NCBI RefSeq assembly: GCF_003054555.1
Contig: NZ_CP026304.1
Coordinates: 4,588,001 to 4,652,000, forward strand
Origin: Streptomyces lunaelactis
GTDB lineage: Bacteria > Actinomycetota > Actinomycetes > Streptomycetales > Streptomycetaceae
Direction: 5' to 3'
DNA: 64,000 bases
Shown in pieces: positions 22,274 to 30,372 of the stretch. Position 1 is the stretch's first letter, and each line of letters begins with the position of its first letter. The notes below the pieces were generated by a model. The model was not told the origin of the DNA. It saw only the letters and a list, made by a program, of their open reading frames with translations, and did not search any database. A program made the translations under genes and the position numbers.

Positions 22274-24500
22274 CGAGAACGAACTCTTCAACCGGCTGGA
22301 AGCCGAGATGGACGCCGACCCGGCGGGCCACGTGGTCGACCTGGACAAGGCGCGGTCGGCCCGTGGCGGGTCGGCCGACGCCGGGCCCGACCGGTCGCCC
22401 GATGCCGGTACCGACTCGCAGCCGACCGAGTCGGCCGACTGGGACCCCGACCAGTCGGACGACTCCCGCCCGACCCTGGTCGACCGCACCGAGCCGACCG
22501 CGTCGGGTCCGGGTCTGATCGACCGGATCAAGAGCTCGAAGCGCCTCGACGTCATCCCGGTGTGGATGAAGTCGGTCGCAGAGTTCAAGGACGCAATGAA
22601 GTGGCTGGCCGGGCATGCCGGGCACACGGTCGCATTCCACGCAGTGCGGGTGCCGATGCTGTACGTGCCGAAGCTGATCTGGCGCTCCCCGCGCGGCCTG
22701 GCCAACGGGGTCGGCCGGATCGGCCGTTGGGCCGTGGATGCCGAGGGCGAGCCGCTGCGGCAGGCCGAAGCACGCCGCGAGAACTCCGAGCTGTATCTCA
22801 AGCTGTCCAAGCAGCGCGACCGCCGGGTACGCCTGCGCATGCTCCTCGCCATCCTCGGTGCCCTGTTCGCCCTGGGGCTGGGCCTGTTCCTGGTCTACGG
22901 AGCGGAGCCGATGACCCAAGTCATCGCCGCCACGGCCGGCGTGCTGGGACTGGGCATGCTGGGTGCGCCGGCCGATGCACCGCTCGCGACGCGGGCGGTC
23001 ATCAAGACCGAGGTGCAGAAGCTGACCAGCGACATCGTGGTCAAGGCCATGGCGTCCATCGGCATCGGCCAGATCGCCTCCGCGGTCGCCAAGGGACAGG
23101 ACGGCATCCGGTTCGCCGCCCCGATCACCCGCGAGGGACCGGGCTGGCGCGCCGACATCGACCTCCCCCTGGGCGTCACGGTCGCCGACGTCGCCGACCG
23201 CCGCGCCCGCCTCGCCTCCGGGCTGCGCCGCCCGCTGGGGTGCGTGTGGCCGGACGCCGACCCGAATGAGCACGAGGGACGCCTGATCCTGTGGGTCGGC
23301 GACCGGGACCTGTCCAAGACCGGCATCGTCAAGTGGCAGCTCGCCAACGCCAAGCGGCACGACATCTTCAAGCGCAACCCGTTCGGCATCGACCCGCGCG
23401 GCCGTGACCAGTCGGTGCCGATGATCCAGCACAACGCGCTCGTCGGCTCCCTGCCCGGACAGGGCAAGACCAGCGCCGTTCGGGTGCTCGTATGCGGGGC
23501 GGCCCTGGATCCGTCGGTGGAGCTGTGGCTGCACGAGAACAAGGGCACCGGCGACCTGGACGCCCTCGAATGCGTCTCGCACCGGTTCATCTCCGGCATC
23601 GATGACGACTCGATCAAGTACGCGGCCGACTCCCTCAAGCTGCTGCGCGAGGAGGTCATGCGCCGCGCCAAGGCCATCAAGCAGCTGCCGCGGGACCTGT
23701 GCCCGGACAAGCGCATCACCCGACAGATCGCCGACATTCGCTCACTGAAGCTGTGGCCCCTCGTGGCCGTCTTCGACGAGTGCCAGAACCTGTTCGCTCA
23801 CCCCAAGTACGGCAAGCAGGCAGGCGAGGATGCCGAGTTCATCATCAAACTGGGGCGTGCGCTCGGCGTGATGCTGATCCTGGCCACCCAGCGGCCGGAC
23901 AAGGACTCGCTCCCCACCGGGATCAGCGGCAACGTCTCCATCCGGTTCTGCCTCAAGGTCGCAGGCCAGACCGAGAACGACATGATCCTGGGCACCAGCT
24001 CGTACAAGAACGGGGTGCGCGCCACCCAGTTCCGGCCCGAGGACGACGCCGGTAACGGCATCCTCAAGGGCGCCACCAGCCTCCCGGTAGTGGTGCGCAC
24101 CGCCTACCTGGACGACATCGCCACCGACGTCATCGCCCAGCGCGCGCACGCGCTGCGCAAGGCGGAGGGCACGCTGTCCGGGGTTGCGCTCGGAGAAGAA
24201 TCCCAGACCGCCCCGGGTCCGTCGTACGACCTGCTCGCCGACGTCGCTGCCGTCGTGCCCACCACGGAAGAGCGGGTGTGGAACGAGCGGATCGCATCCC
24301 GTCTCGCGGAGCTGCGGCCGGAGGTCTACGGCGGCTGGAAGGGCGAGAACGTCACCAGCGCCCTCAAGCCGCACGGCATCAAGACCACCGGCATCGCCGG
24401 AATGACCGACGACGGGGACCGCACCACCCGGCGCGGCATCGTCCGCGCCGACCTCACCAAGGCAATCGCGGAGCGTGACGAAAACCGGGGCTCCGCCTAG
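22257..24500 (+). CDS. tra: Conjugal transfer protein Tra (FtsK/SpoIIIE type)
   Basis: A 747-residue DNA translocase from GTG 22257 behind GGAAGGAAG. The N-terminal 80 residues are acidic and repetitive (many Ser-Ala-Asp and Pro). Two membrane helices lie near residues 195-240 (MLLAILGALFALGLGLFLVY, TAGVLGLGML). The motor domain has Walker A GSLPGQGKTS at about 397-406 and Walker B LVAVFDECQN at about 502-511. The C-terminal winged-helix part (VWNERIASRLAELRPEVYGG) should recognise repeats in the clt locus. One such protein moves double-stranded plasmid DNA between hyphae. A candidate clt follows directly. Confidence 0.93.
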   Translation: MNHPDDENELFNRLEAEMDADPAGHVVDLDKARSARGGSADAGPDRSPDAGTDSQPTESADWDPDQSDDSRPTLVDRTEPTASGPGLIDRIKSSKRLDVIPVWMKSVAEFKDAMKWLAGHAGHTVAFHAVRVPMLYVPKLIWRSPRGLANGVGRIGRWAVDAEGEPLRQAEARRENSELYLKLSKQRDRRVRLRMLLAILGALFALGLGLFLVYGAEPMTQVIAATAGVLGLGMLGAPADAPLATRAVIKTEVQKLTSDIVVKAMASIGIGQIASAVAKGQDGIRFAAPITREGPGWRADIDLPLGVTVADVADRRARLASGLRRPLGCVWPDADPNEHEGRLILWVGDRDLSKTGIVKWQLANAKRHDIFKRNPFGIDPRGRDQSVPMIQHNALVGSLPGQGKTSAVRVLVCGAALDPSVELWLHENKGTGDLDALECVSHRFISGIDDDSIKYAADSLKLLREEVMRRAKAIKQLPRDLCPDKRITRQIADIRSLKLWPLVAVFDECQNLFAHPKYGKQAGEDAEFIIKLGRALGVMLILATQRPDKDSLPTGISGNVSIRFCLKVAGQTENDMILGTSSYKNGVRATQFRPEDDAGNGILKGATSLPVVVRTAYLDDIATDVIAQRAHALRKAEGTLSGVALGEESQTAPGPSYDLLADVAAVVPTTEERVWNERIASRLAELRPEVYGGWKGENVTSALKPHGIKTTGIAGMTDDGDRTTRRGIVRADLTKAIAERDENRGSA

Positions 24501-24512
24501 CCCCACAGGGCC

Positions 24513-24615
24513 GCTACCGGTAGCAGGCTGACCTGCTACCGGTAGCACCCCCGCTAGCACCCCAAACCGCACCCCACCAGCGATCTAGCGCATAGCACCC
24601 CACCAGCGCAAACCC
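24513..24615. repeat. Palindrome and TAGCACCCC repeats after tra: candidate clt
   Basis: A perfect inverted repeat, GCTACCGGTAGCAGG (24513-24527) and CCTGCTACCGGTAGC (24532-24546), is itself made of two self-complementary CTACCGGTAG units. Three TAGCACCCC-type units and a GCACCCC unit follow within 60 bases. Streptomyces Tra proteins bind short repeats in a clt locus near tra. It could also serve as a terminator. Confidence 0.55.
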
Positions 24616-24640
24616 CGAAAACCGGCCTGGGAGGGCCCTG

Positions 24641-24892
24641 ATGACCCCCATCGCTGCTGCTATCGCCTGCCTACTCGCCGTCACGCTCTGTTACGCGGCG
24701 ATGTGCGCGGGCAGCCCCTTCGGCCGCTGCCGCAAGTGCAACGGCTGGGGCTTTGAGATGAAGACCGACCGCAAGGGAGCGCTCAAGCGTGGCAAGGACT
24801 GCCGCCGCTGCAAGGCCACCGGCCGCCGCATACGCATCGGCCGCTGGCTCTTCAACCGCGCCCAGCGGATCTACCGCGAAGGCACCCGCTGA
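24641..24892 (+). CDS. Small membrane protein with DnaJ-like cysteine pairs
   Basis: An 83-residue protein from ATG 24641 behind GGGAGGG. It has one N-terminal membrane helix (AAAIACLLAVTLCYAAMCAG), then CRKCNGWGFE and CRRCKATGRR, two CxxCxGxG-like knuckles resembling half of a DnaJ zinc centre. It is found between tra and spd genes in similar elements. Its role is unknown. Confidence 0.7.
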   Translation: MTPIAAAIACLLAVTLCYAAMCAGSPFGRCRKCNGWGFEMKTDRKGALKRGKDCRRCKATGRRIRIGRWLFNRAQRIYREGTR

Positions 24893-24928
24893 CCACCCCG
24901 CCCCACATCCCGAAAGGAGGTTCCGCGC

Positions 24929-25117
24929 ATGGCCGTCACCGTCTCCCTCGTGGCCCTGTTCGGACTGGTCCTGTTCTTCCTGCTCCGCTCCAAGACCCTC
25001 GGCTACGGCGCCGCATTCGTCGCCGCGATGTTCGGCTTCTTCCTCGCCTCCACCGGCGCAGCCGGACCCATCAACCAACTGGCCACGGCCGTCATCAGCG
25101 CCGTCGGCGACCTGTAG
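24929..25117 (+). CDS. Small two-helix membrane protein
   Basis: A 62-residue protein from ATG 24929 with a near-perfect ribosome site (AAAGGAGG). Two hydrophobic helices (VSLVALFGLVLFFLLRS, GAAFVAAMFGFFLASTGAAG) leave little else. Its position in the spread gene row suggests a Spd-type membrane component. Confidence 0.7.
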   Translation: MAVTVSLVALFGLVLFFLLRSKTLGYGAAFVAAMFGFFLASTGAAGPINQLATAVISAVGDL

Positions 25118-25127
25118 AGGAGCGACC

Positions 25128-25739
25128 GTGAACGAACCCATCGTCGCCCGCCACTGGCTCGCCCTTGCCGCCCCCAAAGTGGCACCTGCCGTGGCTACGT
25201 CCACCGTGCTCATCCTCGGCCGGATCTGGAACGCGAACGGCGCCGAACACTCCGTCGGCAACGCCGCGTTGATTGTCGTGCTCGCCACCGGAGCCGCGAC
25301 GGCCGGCGCGTTCGCATCCGCCGGTCGCGCCGGAGACAGTGTGATTGCCGGGACCGCGTTCGCCGCGTCCGGCGGGCTCGCGCTCGCCGGGGTCGCCGGA
25401 TACGCCGACGGCATCTCGCTGCCGCTGCTGCTGTGGGTCCTGGCCACCGCCATCGCGTACGGACTCGCGGCCCGCTACTGGCGCACCGACCGCCGCGACA
25501 GCCTCGCGCACGAGCGGCGGACCACCGAGCGGCGTGAGGAGCACGCGCACGTCGAGCGGGTGGAAGCCCTGCGCGCCGGAGCACAGATCGAGGTCGCCCG
25601 CTCCGGTGCCGCCTACGCCGAATCCCTCGCCACCGCACTCATCACCCGCGCGGCGCTGCCCGGCTTCGACCCGGCAGCGCTCGCGAAGGCCGGACTGCCC
25701 GAACTCACCCCCACCGTCGAGACCACCAAGGAGCACTGA
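25128..25739 (+). CDS. SpdB-like membrane spread protein
   Basis: A 203-residue protein from GTG 25128 behind GAGGAG. Four hydrophobic segments (residues 10-110) are followed by a coiled, charged tail (RTTERREEHAHVERVEALRA) and a helix AAYAESLATALITRAALPGF. This matches the layout of SpdB proteins of Streptomyces plasmids, which act with Tra in spreading through the mycelium. It is in one row with the small membrane genes before it. Confidence 0.78.
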   Translation: MNEPIVARHWLALAAPKVAPAVATSTVLILGRIWNANGAEHSVGNAALIVVLATGAATAGAFASAGRAGDSVIAGTAFAASGGLALAGVAGYADGISLPLLLWVLATAIAYGLAARYWRTDRRDSLAHERRTTERREEHAHVERVEALRAGAQIEVARSGAAYAESLATALITRAALPGFDPAALAKAGLPELTPTVETTKEH

Positions 25740-25740
25740 C

Positions 25741-26211
25741 ATGGACATCAACCCCGACGAGGTCGTGACCGTAGAGCTGGACTGCGAGGGCTGGACCGAG
25801 CCGTACGCACGTGACATCACCCGCCGCCAACTCGGGGAACTGCTCCTGCAGCTCGATGACATGAGCGACGCGACCGACAACGCCGACCCCGCGCCGCAGC
25901 CGCTCCCTTGGCCGACGCCGGAAGAAGCGTACGCCACCGCGCCGTGCATCCCCAGCGAGATCGGATGGACCGCCTACCACTCCGTCGGGCGTCCCACCGG
26001 CGCCCTGCTCGGGCGGGAGTTCTGGCTCCGCAAGGCCGCGGTCCTGGACCGCGTCGCCCTCAAGGACGAGGCCAGGGAGGTGTTCGGCGATGCATGCGAG
26101 GCCGCCACCGACGCGGCCCGCCACCTGCTCGACATCGACCACGCCGAGGGCATCACCGACCCGCGCGGCTACGTCCGTCAGCAGTACGCCCTGTGGGCCA
26201 AGAACCAGTAG
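25741..26211 (+). CDS. Conserved AICE hypothetical protein
   Basis: A 156-residue acidic protein from ATG 25741, one base after the SpdB-like stop, with AAGGAG upstream. Visible blocks: VTVELDCEGWTEPYARDITR, LGREFWLRKAAVLDRVALKD and DATRHLLDID-like AARHLLDIDHAEGITDPRGY. I do not recognise a domain; it appears in similar elements before the replication genes. A GC hairpin follows it at once. Confidence 0.65.
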   Translation: MDINPDEVVTVELDCEGWTEPYARDITRRQLGELLLQLDDMSDATDNADPAPQPLPWPTPEEAYATAPCIPSEIGWTAYHSVGRPTGALLGREFWLRKAAVLDRVALKDEAREVFGDACEAATDAARHLLDIDHAEGITDPRGYVRQQYALWAKNQ

Positions 26212-26216
26212 CAACG

Positions 26217-26259
26217 CCGCGGCGGCGGGACTCCCCAGCAAGGTCGCCCGCCGCCGCGG
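26217..26259. repeat. 43-nt GC hairpin with conserved loop, copy 2
   Basis: Perfect 13-bp stem CCGCGGCGGCGGG / CCCGCCGCCGCGG around the same 17-nt loop as copy 1 (20452-20494). It starts five bases after the stop of the gene at 25741 and lies before the primase-polymerase gene. Confidence 0.85.
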
Positions 26260-26301
26260 TTCTCCCCGCTCCGTCCAAAGACAGAACAGGAGACACCGAG
26301 A

Positions 26302-27201
26302 ATGCCTCAACCCGAACGCTCCGCGCTGCACCAGGCCGCGCAGGATGCCGCCGCCCGCGGCTGGCACGTCTTCCCCCTCATCCCTGGCGACAAGCGGCCC
26401 GCTATCCGTAACTGGGAGACGCGCGCCACCACGGCCCCCGAGCGCATCGCCCGGTGCTGGGCCCATGCGCCGTACAACATCGGCATCGCCACCGGCCCGT
26501 CCCGGCTGGTCGTCGTCGACCTGGACAGGCCCAAGAGCCCCGACGACACCCCGCCGGCCGATTGGTCTGCCCGCGGTGTCGCCAACGGCGCCGACGTGCT
26601 GAAGGTGTTGTGCGACCGGCACGGACAGCCGTACCCCAGCGCCACCTACACGGTCGGGACGTGGAGCGGCGGCACGCACTTGTACTTCGCCGCGCCCGAG
26701 GGTGAGGAGCTGCGCAACACCACCGGCGACAGCAGTAAAGGGCTCGGCTGGAAGGTGGACACCCGGGCCGTCGGCGGACTCGTCGTCGCCGCGGGCAGCA
26801 CCTTCGGCGGCCGCCCCTACACGGTCCTCGACAACTCGCCCGTGCGTGCGCTGCCGGGCTGGCTGCTGGAGCTGCTGCGCCCCGCCCCGCTGCCGCCGCA
26901 GAAACCCATCACGATCGCCCTCACCGCCCGGGACCGGCGCACCGCGTTCCTGCGGTCGGCGGTCAACGGGGAGTTGGAGCGCGTCACGAGGTCTGGTGAT
27001 GATCAGCACAACAACGCGCTCTATATCGCCTCAGTCGCCCTTGGACAGCTCGTTGCCGGGGGAGAGCTGACCGAGGCCGACGTGACCGGCTGGCTGCTGA
27101 CCGCCGCGCTCCAAGTGGGCCAGGGCGAGCGGGAAGCGCGCCGCACCATCGCGTCCGGGCTGCGGGCCGGGGTCAGGCGTCCGAGGACGGTGGCGGCATG
27201 A
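26302..27201 (+). CDS. Bifunctional DNA primase/polymerase (prim-pol)
   Basis: A 299-residue archaeo-eukaryotic-type primase. It begins AAARGWHVFPLIPGDKRPAI and NIGIATGPSRLVVVDLD, with the metal-binding Asp pair at about residues 72-74, then TWSGGTHLYFAAP (the catalytic GG-H block) and GLGWKVDTRAVGGLVVAAGS. The C terminus is helical. In AICEs of this type, prim-pol and a RepA-like helicase replace the RepSA initiator of pSAM2. ATG 26302 has AACAGGAGACACC upstream. The stop overlaps the start of the helicase gene (ATGA). Confidence 0.9.
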   Translation: MPQPERSALHQAAQDAAARGWHVFPLIPGDKRPAIRNWETRATTAPERIARCWAHAPYNIGIATGPSRLVVVDLDRPKSPDDTPPADWSARGVANGADVLKVLCDRHGQPYPSATYTVGTWSGGTHLYFAAPEGEELRNTTGDSSKGLGWKVDTRAVGGLVVAAGSTFGGRPYTVLDNSPVRALPGWLLELLRPAPLPPQKPITIALTARDRRTAFLRSAVNGELERVTRSGDDQHNNALYIASVALGQLVAGGELTEADVTGWLLTAALQVGQGEREARRTIASGLRAGVRRPRTVAA

Positions 27202-28367
27202 GCACCAGTCCGAACCCGATTCCGCCCCTGCACCTGTACTCCGTTCCCAGCGACCCGCAGACTCCTGCCGCGGCAGCCGTGAAGCGGGAGCGGCCCCGGA
27301 CTTCGTGGACCGCGGACCAGCTCATGGCCGCGGAGTTCCCGGAGCCGAAGTGGGCCGTGCCCGGCATCCTCGCCGAAGGCGTCAGCCTGCTGGCCGGACC
27401 GCCCAAGGTCGGCAAGTCCTGGCTCTCCCTCGGACTTGGCCTCGCGGTCGCCGCTGGGGGCCAGGCCTTCGACTCGGTACCGGTCCAGGGTGGCCCGGTG
27501 CTCTACCTCGCGCTGGAGGACACCCCCCGCCGTCTTCAGACCCGGATGGGCAAGCTGCTGGGCGGGCAGAAGGCACCGGCCGGTCTGACCCTGGTGACCG
27601 AGTGCCCGCCCTTCCCCCAGGGCGGCAGCGAGGCCATCGCCCAGTGGCTGGAGCGCAACCCGGACGCGCGCATGGTCGTCATCGACGTGTTCGCCAAGAT
27701 GCGCGGACAAGCCCCGCAAGGCGTGTCGGCCTATGACGCGGACTACGTCGCCGTCACCTACGCGAAGCGGCTCGCGGACCACTACGGCATCGCCGTCGTG
27801 CTGGTCCATCACGTCCGCAAGATGGCATCGGAGGACTTCCTTACCGAGGTCTCCGGCACCAACGGCATCGCGGGCGCGGCGGACGCGACCCTGGTGCTCA
27901 AGCGGGCCCGCGGGCAGGCCGACGGCATCCTGCACGTCACCGGACGCGACGTGAACGAGGCCGAGTACGCGCTCCAGTTCCAGGACGCATCCGGAGCCTG
28001 GCACTTGCTCGATGGGCCGGTCTCGGATCACACCGTCGGCGACACCCGCGCAGCCATCCTGCGCTACGTACGCGCCAACCCCGGCGCCCGACCCAAGGAC
28101 ATCGCCGAAGCACTCCCGGACGCCGACGCGGACACCGTGCGCCGCACCTGCTCCCGCATGGCCGCAGACGGCCAGCTCGCCAAGGACGCGGGCGGCCGCT
28201 ACTACCCGGACACCGACACCCGGACCCAGGCCACCCAAGAGGTGTCCCAGCTGTCCGACTGTCCGGTTAACCCATCTGACCTGCAAGAACGACCCGGACA
28301 GTCAGAACTGGAGCTGTCCGGGCTGTCCGACTTCGGTCCTGAGGAGACGGGAGAGCGCCGTGCTTGA
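27198..28367 (+). CDS. RepA-like AAA/RecA-fold replicative helicase
   Basis: A 389-residue ATPase. Walker A is AGPPKVGKSW at about residues 66-75. LYLALEDTPRRLQTRMGKLL supplies the catalytic Glu, VVIDVFAKMRG the Walker B, and VVLVHHVRKM and GIAGAADATLVLKR the sensor region of hexameric RepA/KaiC-type helicases. Residues 270-340 look like a winged helix (AAILRYVRANPGARPKDIAE). The last 45 residues are encoded by GGACAG repeats (module D) and read VSQLSDCPVNPSDLQERPGQ and following, so the tail is repeat-derived and not conserved domain. It is coupled to prim-pol by ATGA. Confidence 0.88.
   Translation: MSTSPNPIPPLHLYSVPSDPQTPAAAAVKRERPRTSWTADQLMAAEFPEPKWAVPGILAEGVSLLAGPPKVGKSWLSLGLGLAVAAGGQAFDSVPVQGGPVLYLALEDTPRRLQTRMGKLLGGQKAPAGLTLVTECPPFPQGGSEAIAQWLERNPDARMVVIDVFAKMRGQAPQGVSAYDADYVAVTYAKRLADHYGIAVVLVHHVRKMASEDFLTEVSGTNGIAGAADATLVLKRARGQADGILHVTGRDVNEAEYALQFQDASGAWHLLDGPVSDHTVGDTRAAILRYVRANPGARPKDIAEALPDADADTVRRTCSRMAADGQLAKDAGGRYYPDTDTRTQATQEVSQLSDCPVNPSDLQERPGQSELELSGLSDFGPEETGERRA
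28242..28330. repeat. GGACAG repeat module D, inverted, inside the helicase gene
   Basis: CTGTCC at 28251, 28259, 28314 and 28323, and GGACAG at 28296. Read on the reverse strand it has the same order as modules B and C, and 28242-28271 is an exact reverse complement of 17729-17758. It ends 30 bases before the xis start codon. Confidence 0.85.
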
Positions 28368-28566
28368 ACCCCATCTGTCGGTTCGCGAGGCAGCAGTGTT
28401 CCTGGGTGGTGAGCGCTTTGTGCGGCGCCTTATCGCCGAGCGGCGCATCACTTACATCAAGGATCAGCGTCGTGTGCTCATCCCCGAGAGCGCCGTGATC
28501 GAGTTCCTGGCTGCTCGCACGGTCCCGGCGCTTGTGTCCCGCACGCGTCGTCGGAGGGCTGCCTAA
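28360..28566 (+). CDS. xis: Excisionase (Xis)-like helix-turn-helix protein
   Basis: A 68-residue protein from GTG 28360 with GAGGAGACGGGAGAG upstream, overlapping the helicase stop by eight bases. It is a MerR/excisionase-type HTH: LSVREAAVFLGGERFVRRLI, AERRITYIKDQRRVLIPESA, with a basic tail RTRRRRAA. The integrase gene begins at the next base after its stop. It should steer the integrase toward excision. Confidence 0.85.
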   Translation: MLEPHLSVREAAVFLGGERFVRRLIAERRITYIKDQRRVLIPESAVIEFLAARTVPALVSRTRRRRAA

Positions 28567-29748
28567 GTGGCAAAGAAAGGACCGAAGAAGGGCAAGAACT
28601 TCCGGCGCTTCGGAGCGGTACGTCAGTACCGCTCCGGCCGCTGGACGGCTACCTATCTTGATCTGCTCGGGGAGCGTCGACGTGCACCGGACACCTTCGC
28701 AACCAAGACCGATGCTGAGGTCTGGCTGAGTCAGGTTGAAGCGGACCTCACACGCGGAGACTGGCGAGACCCAGACGCGGGGGCGGTCAACTTCGAGGAG
28801 TACGCCCTGAAGTGGGTCGTGGAGCGCGGTATCGCGCCCACCACGGATGAGCTTTACCGGCGACTCCTGCGGCTGCACATCCTCCCGGCGTTCGGGCGAT
28901 ATGACCTGGATCAGATAACCCCACCGCGGGTCCGCGAGTGGAGGGCCGAACGGCTCACATCGACCGGTGCCACGACAGTGGCCAAGTCGTACCGACTCCT
29001 GAAGGCCGTACTCGAGACCGCCGCTGCTGACGAGTTGATCCGCCGGAACCCCTGTCGGATCAGAGGAGGAGGCAAGGAGTCCGCGATTGAACGCGAGATC
29101 GCCACAGTGGAGCAGGTAGACGCGCTCGCGGACGCGGTCGGGCCCCGGTGGCGGCTCATGGTTTACCTCGGTGCGTACGGCCCGATGCGGCCGGAGGAGC
29201 AGGCCGAGCTGCGCCGTAGGGATGTGGACCTGGACAGCATGACGATCCGAGTCCGCCAGGCCGCGCCTGAGCTGAGCACTGGTCGGCGAGCCGTGGGCGA
29301 CACCAAGTCCGCGGCGGGCAGGCGCTACGTCGTTCTGCCGGCCTTTCTGCACACGGACCTGAGGAGACATCTCGACTGGTACGCGGAGAAGGAGCCGGAC
29401 GGACTGCTGTTCGTAGGGGAGAAGGGCGCTCCCTTCCGACGCTCCTCCTTCGGACGGAAGTGGCGGAATGCACGAGCCAACGTCGGGATGCCGGAAGGCT
29501 TCCGCTTCTACGACCTTCGCCACACCGGTCACACGCTGTCCACGCGGTCCGGAGCCACGCTCAAGGACACGATGGTGCGCGCCGGACAGTCGTCGGAGAA
29601 AGCGGCGCTGATCTACCAGCACTCAGACCGCGAGCGTCAGAAGGAGGTGGCGAGCGGGTTGGACAAGATGGTCCGAGCCGCGCGGAAGAAGGGTTCTGAC
29701 CAGCCTGAACAGGGTCCAAGTGGTGCGGAAGTGGTGCGCGACGCCTGA
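28567..29748 (+). CDS. int: Tyrosine integrase (site-specific recombinase)
   Basis: A 393-residue phage-type integrase from GTG 28567, right after xis. The N-terminal arm-binding part (FGAVRQYRSGRWTATYLDLL) and core-binding SAM-like domain are followed by the catalytic domain: the first Arg in YGPMRPEEQAELRRRDV (about residue 204), DLRHT at about 315-319, and the nucleophile Tyr in LIYQHSD at about 349. It acts on the 44-bp att core in tRNA-Gly; attR is 64 bases downstream. It looks intact. Confidence 0.93.
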   Translation: MAKKGPKKGKNFRRFGAVRQYRSGRWTATYLDLLGERRRAPDTFATKTDAEVWLSQVEADLTRGDWRDPDAGAVNFEEYALKWVVERGIAPTTDELYRRLLRLHILPAFGRYDLDQITPPRVREWRAERLTSTGATTVAKSYRLLKAVLETAAADELIRRNPCRIRGGGKESAIEREIATVEQVDALADAVGPRWRLMVYLGAYGPMRPEEQAELRRRDVDLDSMTIRVRQAAPELSTGRRAVGDTKSAAGRRYVVLPAFLHTDLRRHLDWYAEKEPDGLLFVGEKGAPFRRSSFGRKWRNARANVGMPEGFRFYDLRHTGHTLSTRSGATLKDTMVRAGQSSEKAALIYQHSDRERQKEVASGLDKMVRAARKKGSDQPEQGPSGAEVVRDA

Positions 29749-29766
29749 ATCGGTCTAGACAACACG

Positions 29767-29805
29767 AAGGCCCGGGTTGGGGACCATGTCCCTGACCTGG
29801 GCCTT
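29767..29805. terminator. Terminator after int
   Basis: Arms AAGGCCCGGGT and ACCTGGGCCTT, one mismatch, with a 17-base loop, between int and attR. Confidence 0.7.
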
Positions 29806-29811
29806 ATTCAT

Positions 29812-29855
29812 TGGAGCGGGTGACGGGAATCGAACCCGCGCTCTGAGCTTGGGAA
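29812..29855. repeat. attR: 44-bp repeat inside tRNA-Gly
   Basis: Identical to 14151-14194. It covers the tRNA from the anticodon loop to CCA, so insertion leaves the tRNA gene whole. Confidence 0.93.
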
Positions 29856-29885
29856 GCTCATGTTCTACCATTAAACTACACCCGC
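29812..29885 (-). tRNA. tRNA-Gly (anticodon CCC)
   Basis: A 74-base cloverleaf read on the reverse strand: acceptor GCGGGTG/CACCCGC, D-arm GTTTAATGGTAGAAC, anticodon stem TGAGC/GCTCA with loop TTCCCAA, T-arm GCGGG TTCGATT CCCGT, and encoded TCCA. The anticodon is CCC, reading GGG. Its 3' half is the integration site of the AICE to its left. Confidence 0.95.
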
Positions 29886-30107
29886 GCGGCGAGCCGTCGA
29901 CCGGCATCGCATCGTCGCACACTGTACCTCATTGCAGGCCCCCCGGTGTATTTCGCCGCGGGGCCTTCGTGCTGTCCAGGCGACGGATGTCGCTGCGGCG
30001 CACGGGAGTTGAGGCGTACCGTGGGTGTTCGGAGTGCCGCCTGGAGTCGCGCCCAGTTCATCCCCTAATGTGGTCGTTCGTCCGCATTTCGTTGGGGAAG
30101 GGACCCG

Positions 30108-30290
30108 ATGGACTTGATGGAGCGCACCGTCGTCCGCTGTGCCGAGGGGCACGTCTTCAGTACCGCTTCGTTCCCGATGCAGCAGCTCGGCGTCGATCGG
30201 ATCGGGCCCGGGCGGCTCATCCGGTGTCCGCGTTGTGCGCGGCTTCGCAGCGTCGTGCCTGTGGAGTCGGCGCGGGCGGCCGAGCGGTAG
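30108..30290 (+). CDS. Small zinc-ribbon protein
   Basis: A 60-residue protein from ATG 30108 with GGGGAAGGG upstream. One knuckle is [11 protein letters not shown] (Cys/His), the second [11 protein letters not shown], giving a Cys-His-Cys-Cys zinc set. Function is unknown. The gene dcd follows in the same direction. Confidence 0.7.
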   Translation: MDLMERTVVRCAEGHVFSTASFPMQQLGVDRIGPGRLIRCPRCARLRSVVPVESARAAER

Positions 30291-30372
30291 CGGCAGCCGT
30301 AGCGACGGTCGAAGGGGGCGCACGGGGCTCTCCGATTGGGGTGGGCCCGTGCGCTCTGCGTATCCTCGGGGC

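Larger units (their letters stand above)
14151..29855 (+). mobile_element. Actinobacterial integrative conjugative element (pSAM2-like AICE with primase-polymerase replication)
   Basis: The element is bounded by 44-bp repeats of a tRNA-Gly gene. It carries, in order on the right, transfer/spread genes, an FtsK/SpoIIIE-type Tra, small membrane proteins, a primase-polymerase, a RepA-like helicase, xis and a tyrosine integrase next to attR. The control block on the left (GntR, HD, Nudix, XRE) matches the korSA/pif part of pSAM2. It should excise, replicate in circular form and move as double-stranded DNA between hyphae. All core genes look intact. Cargo on the left end is rearranged (frameshifted lipoprotein, insertion-sequence remnant, duplicated modules). 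Confidence 0.93.
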
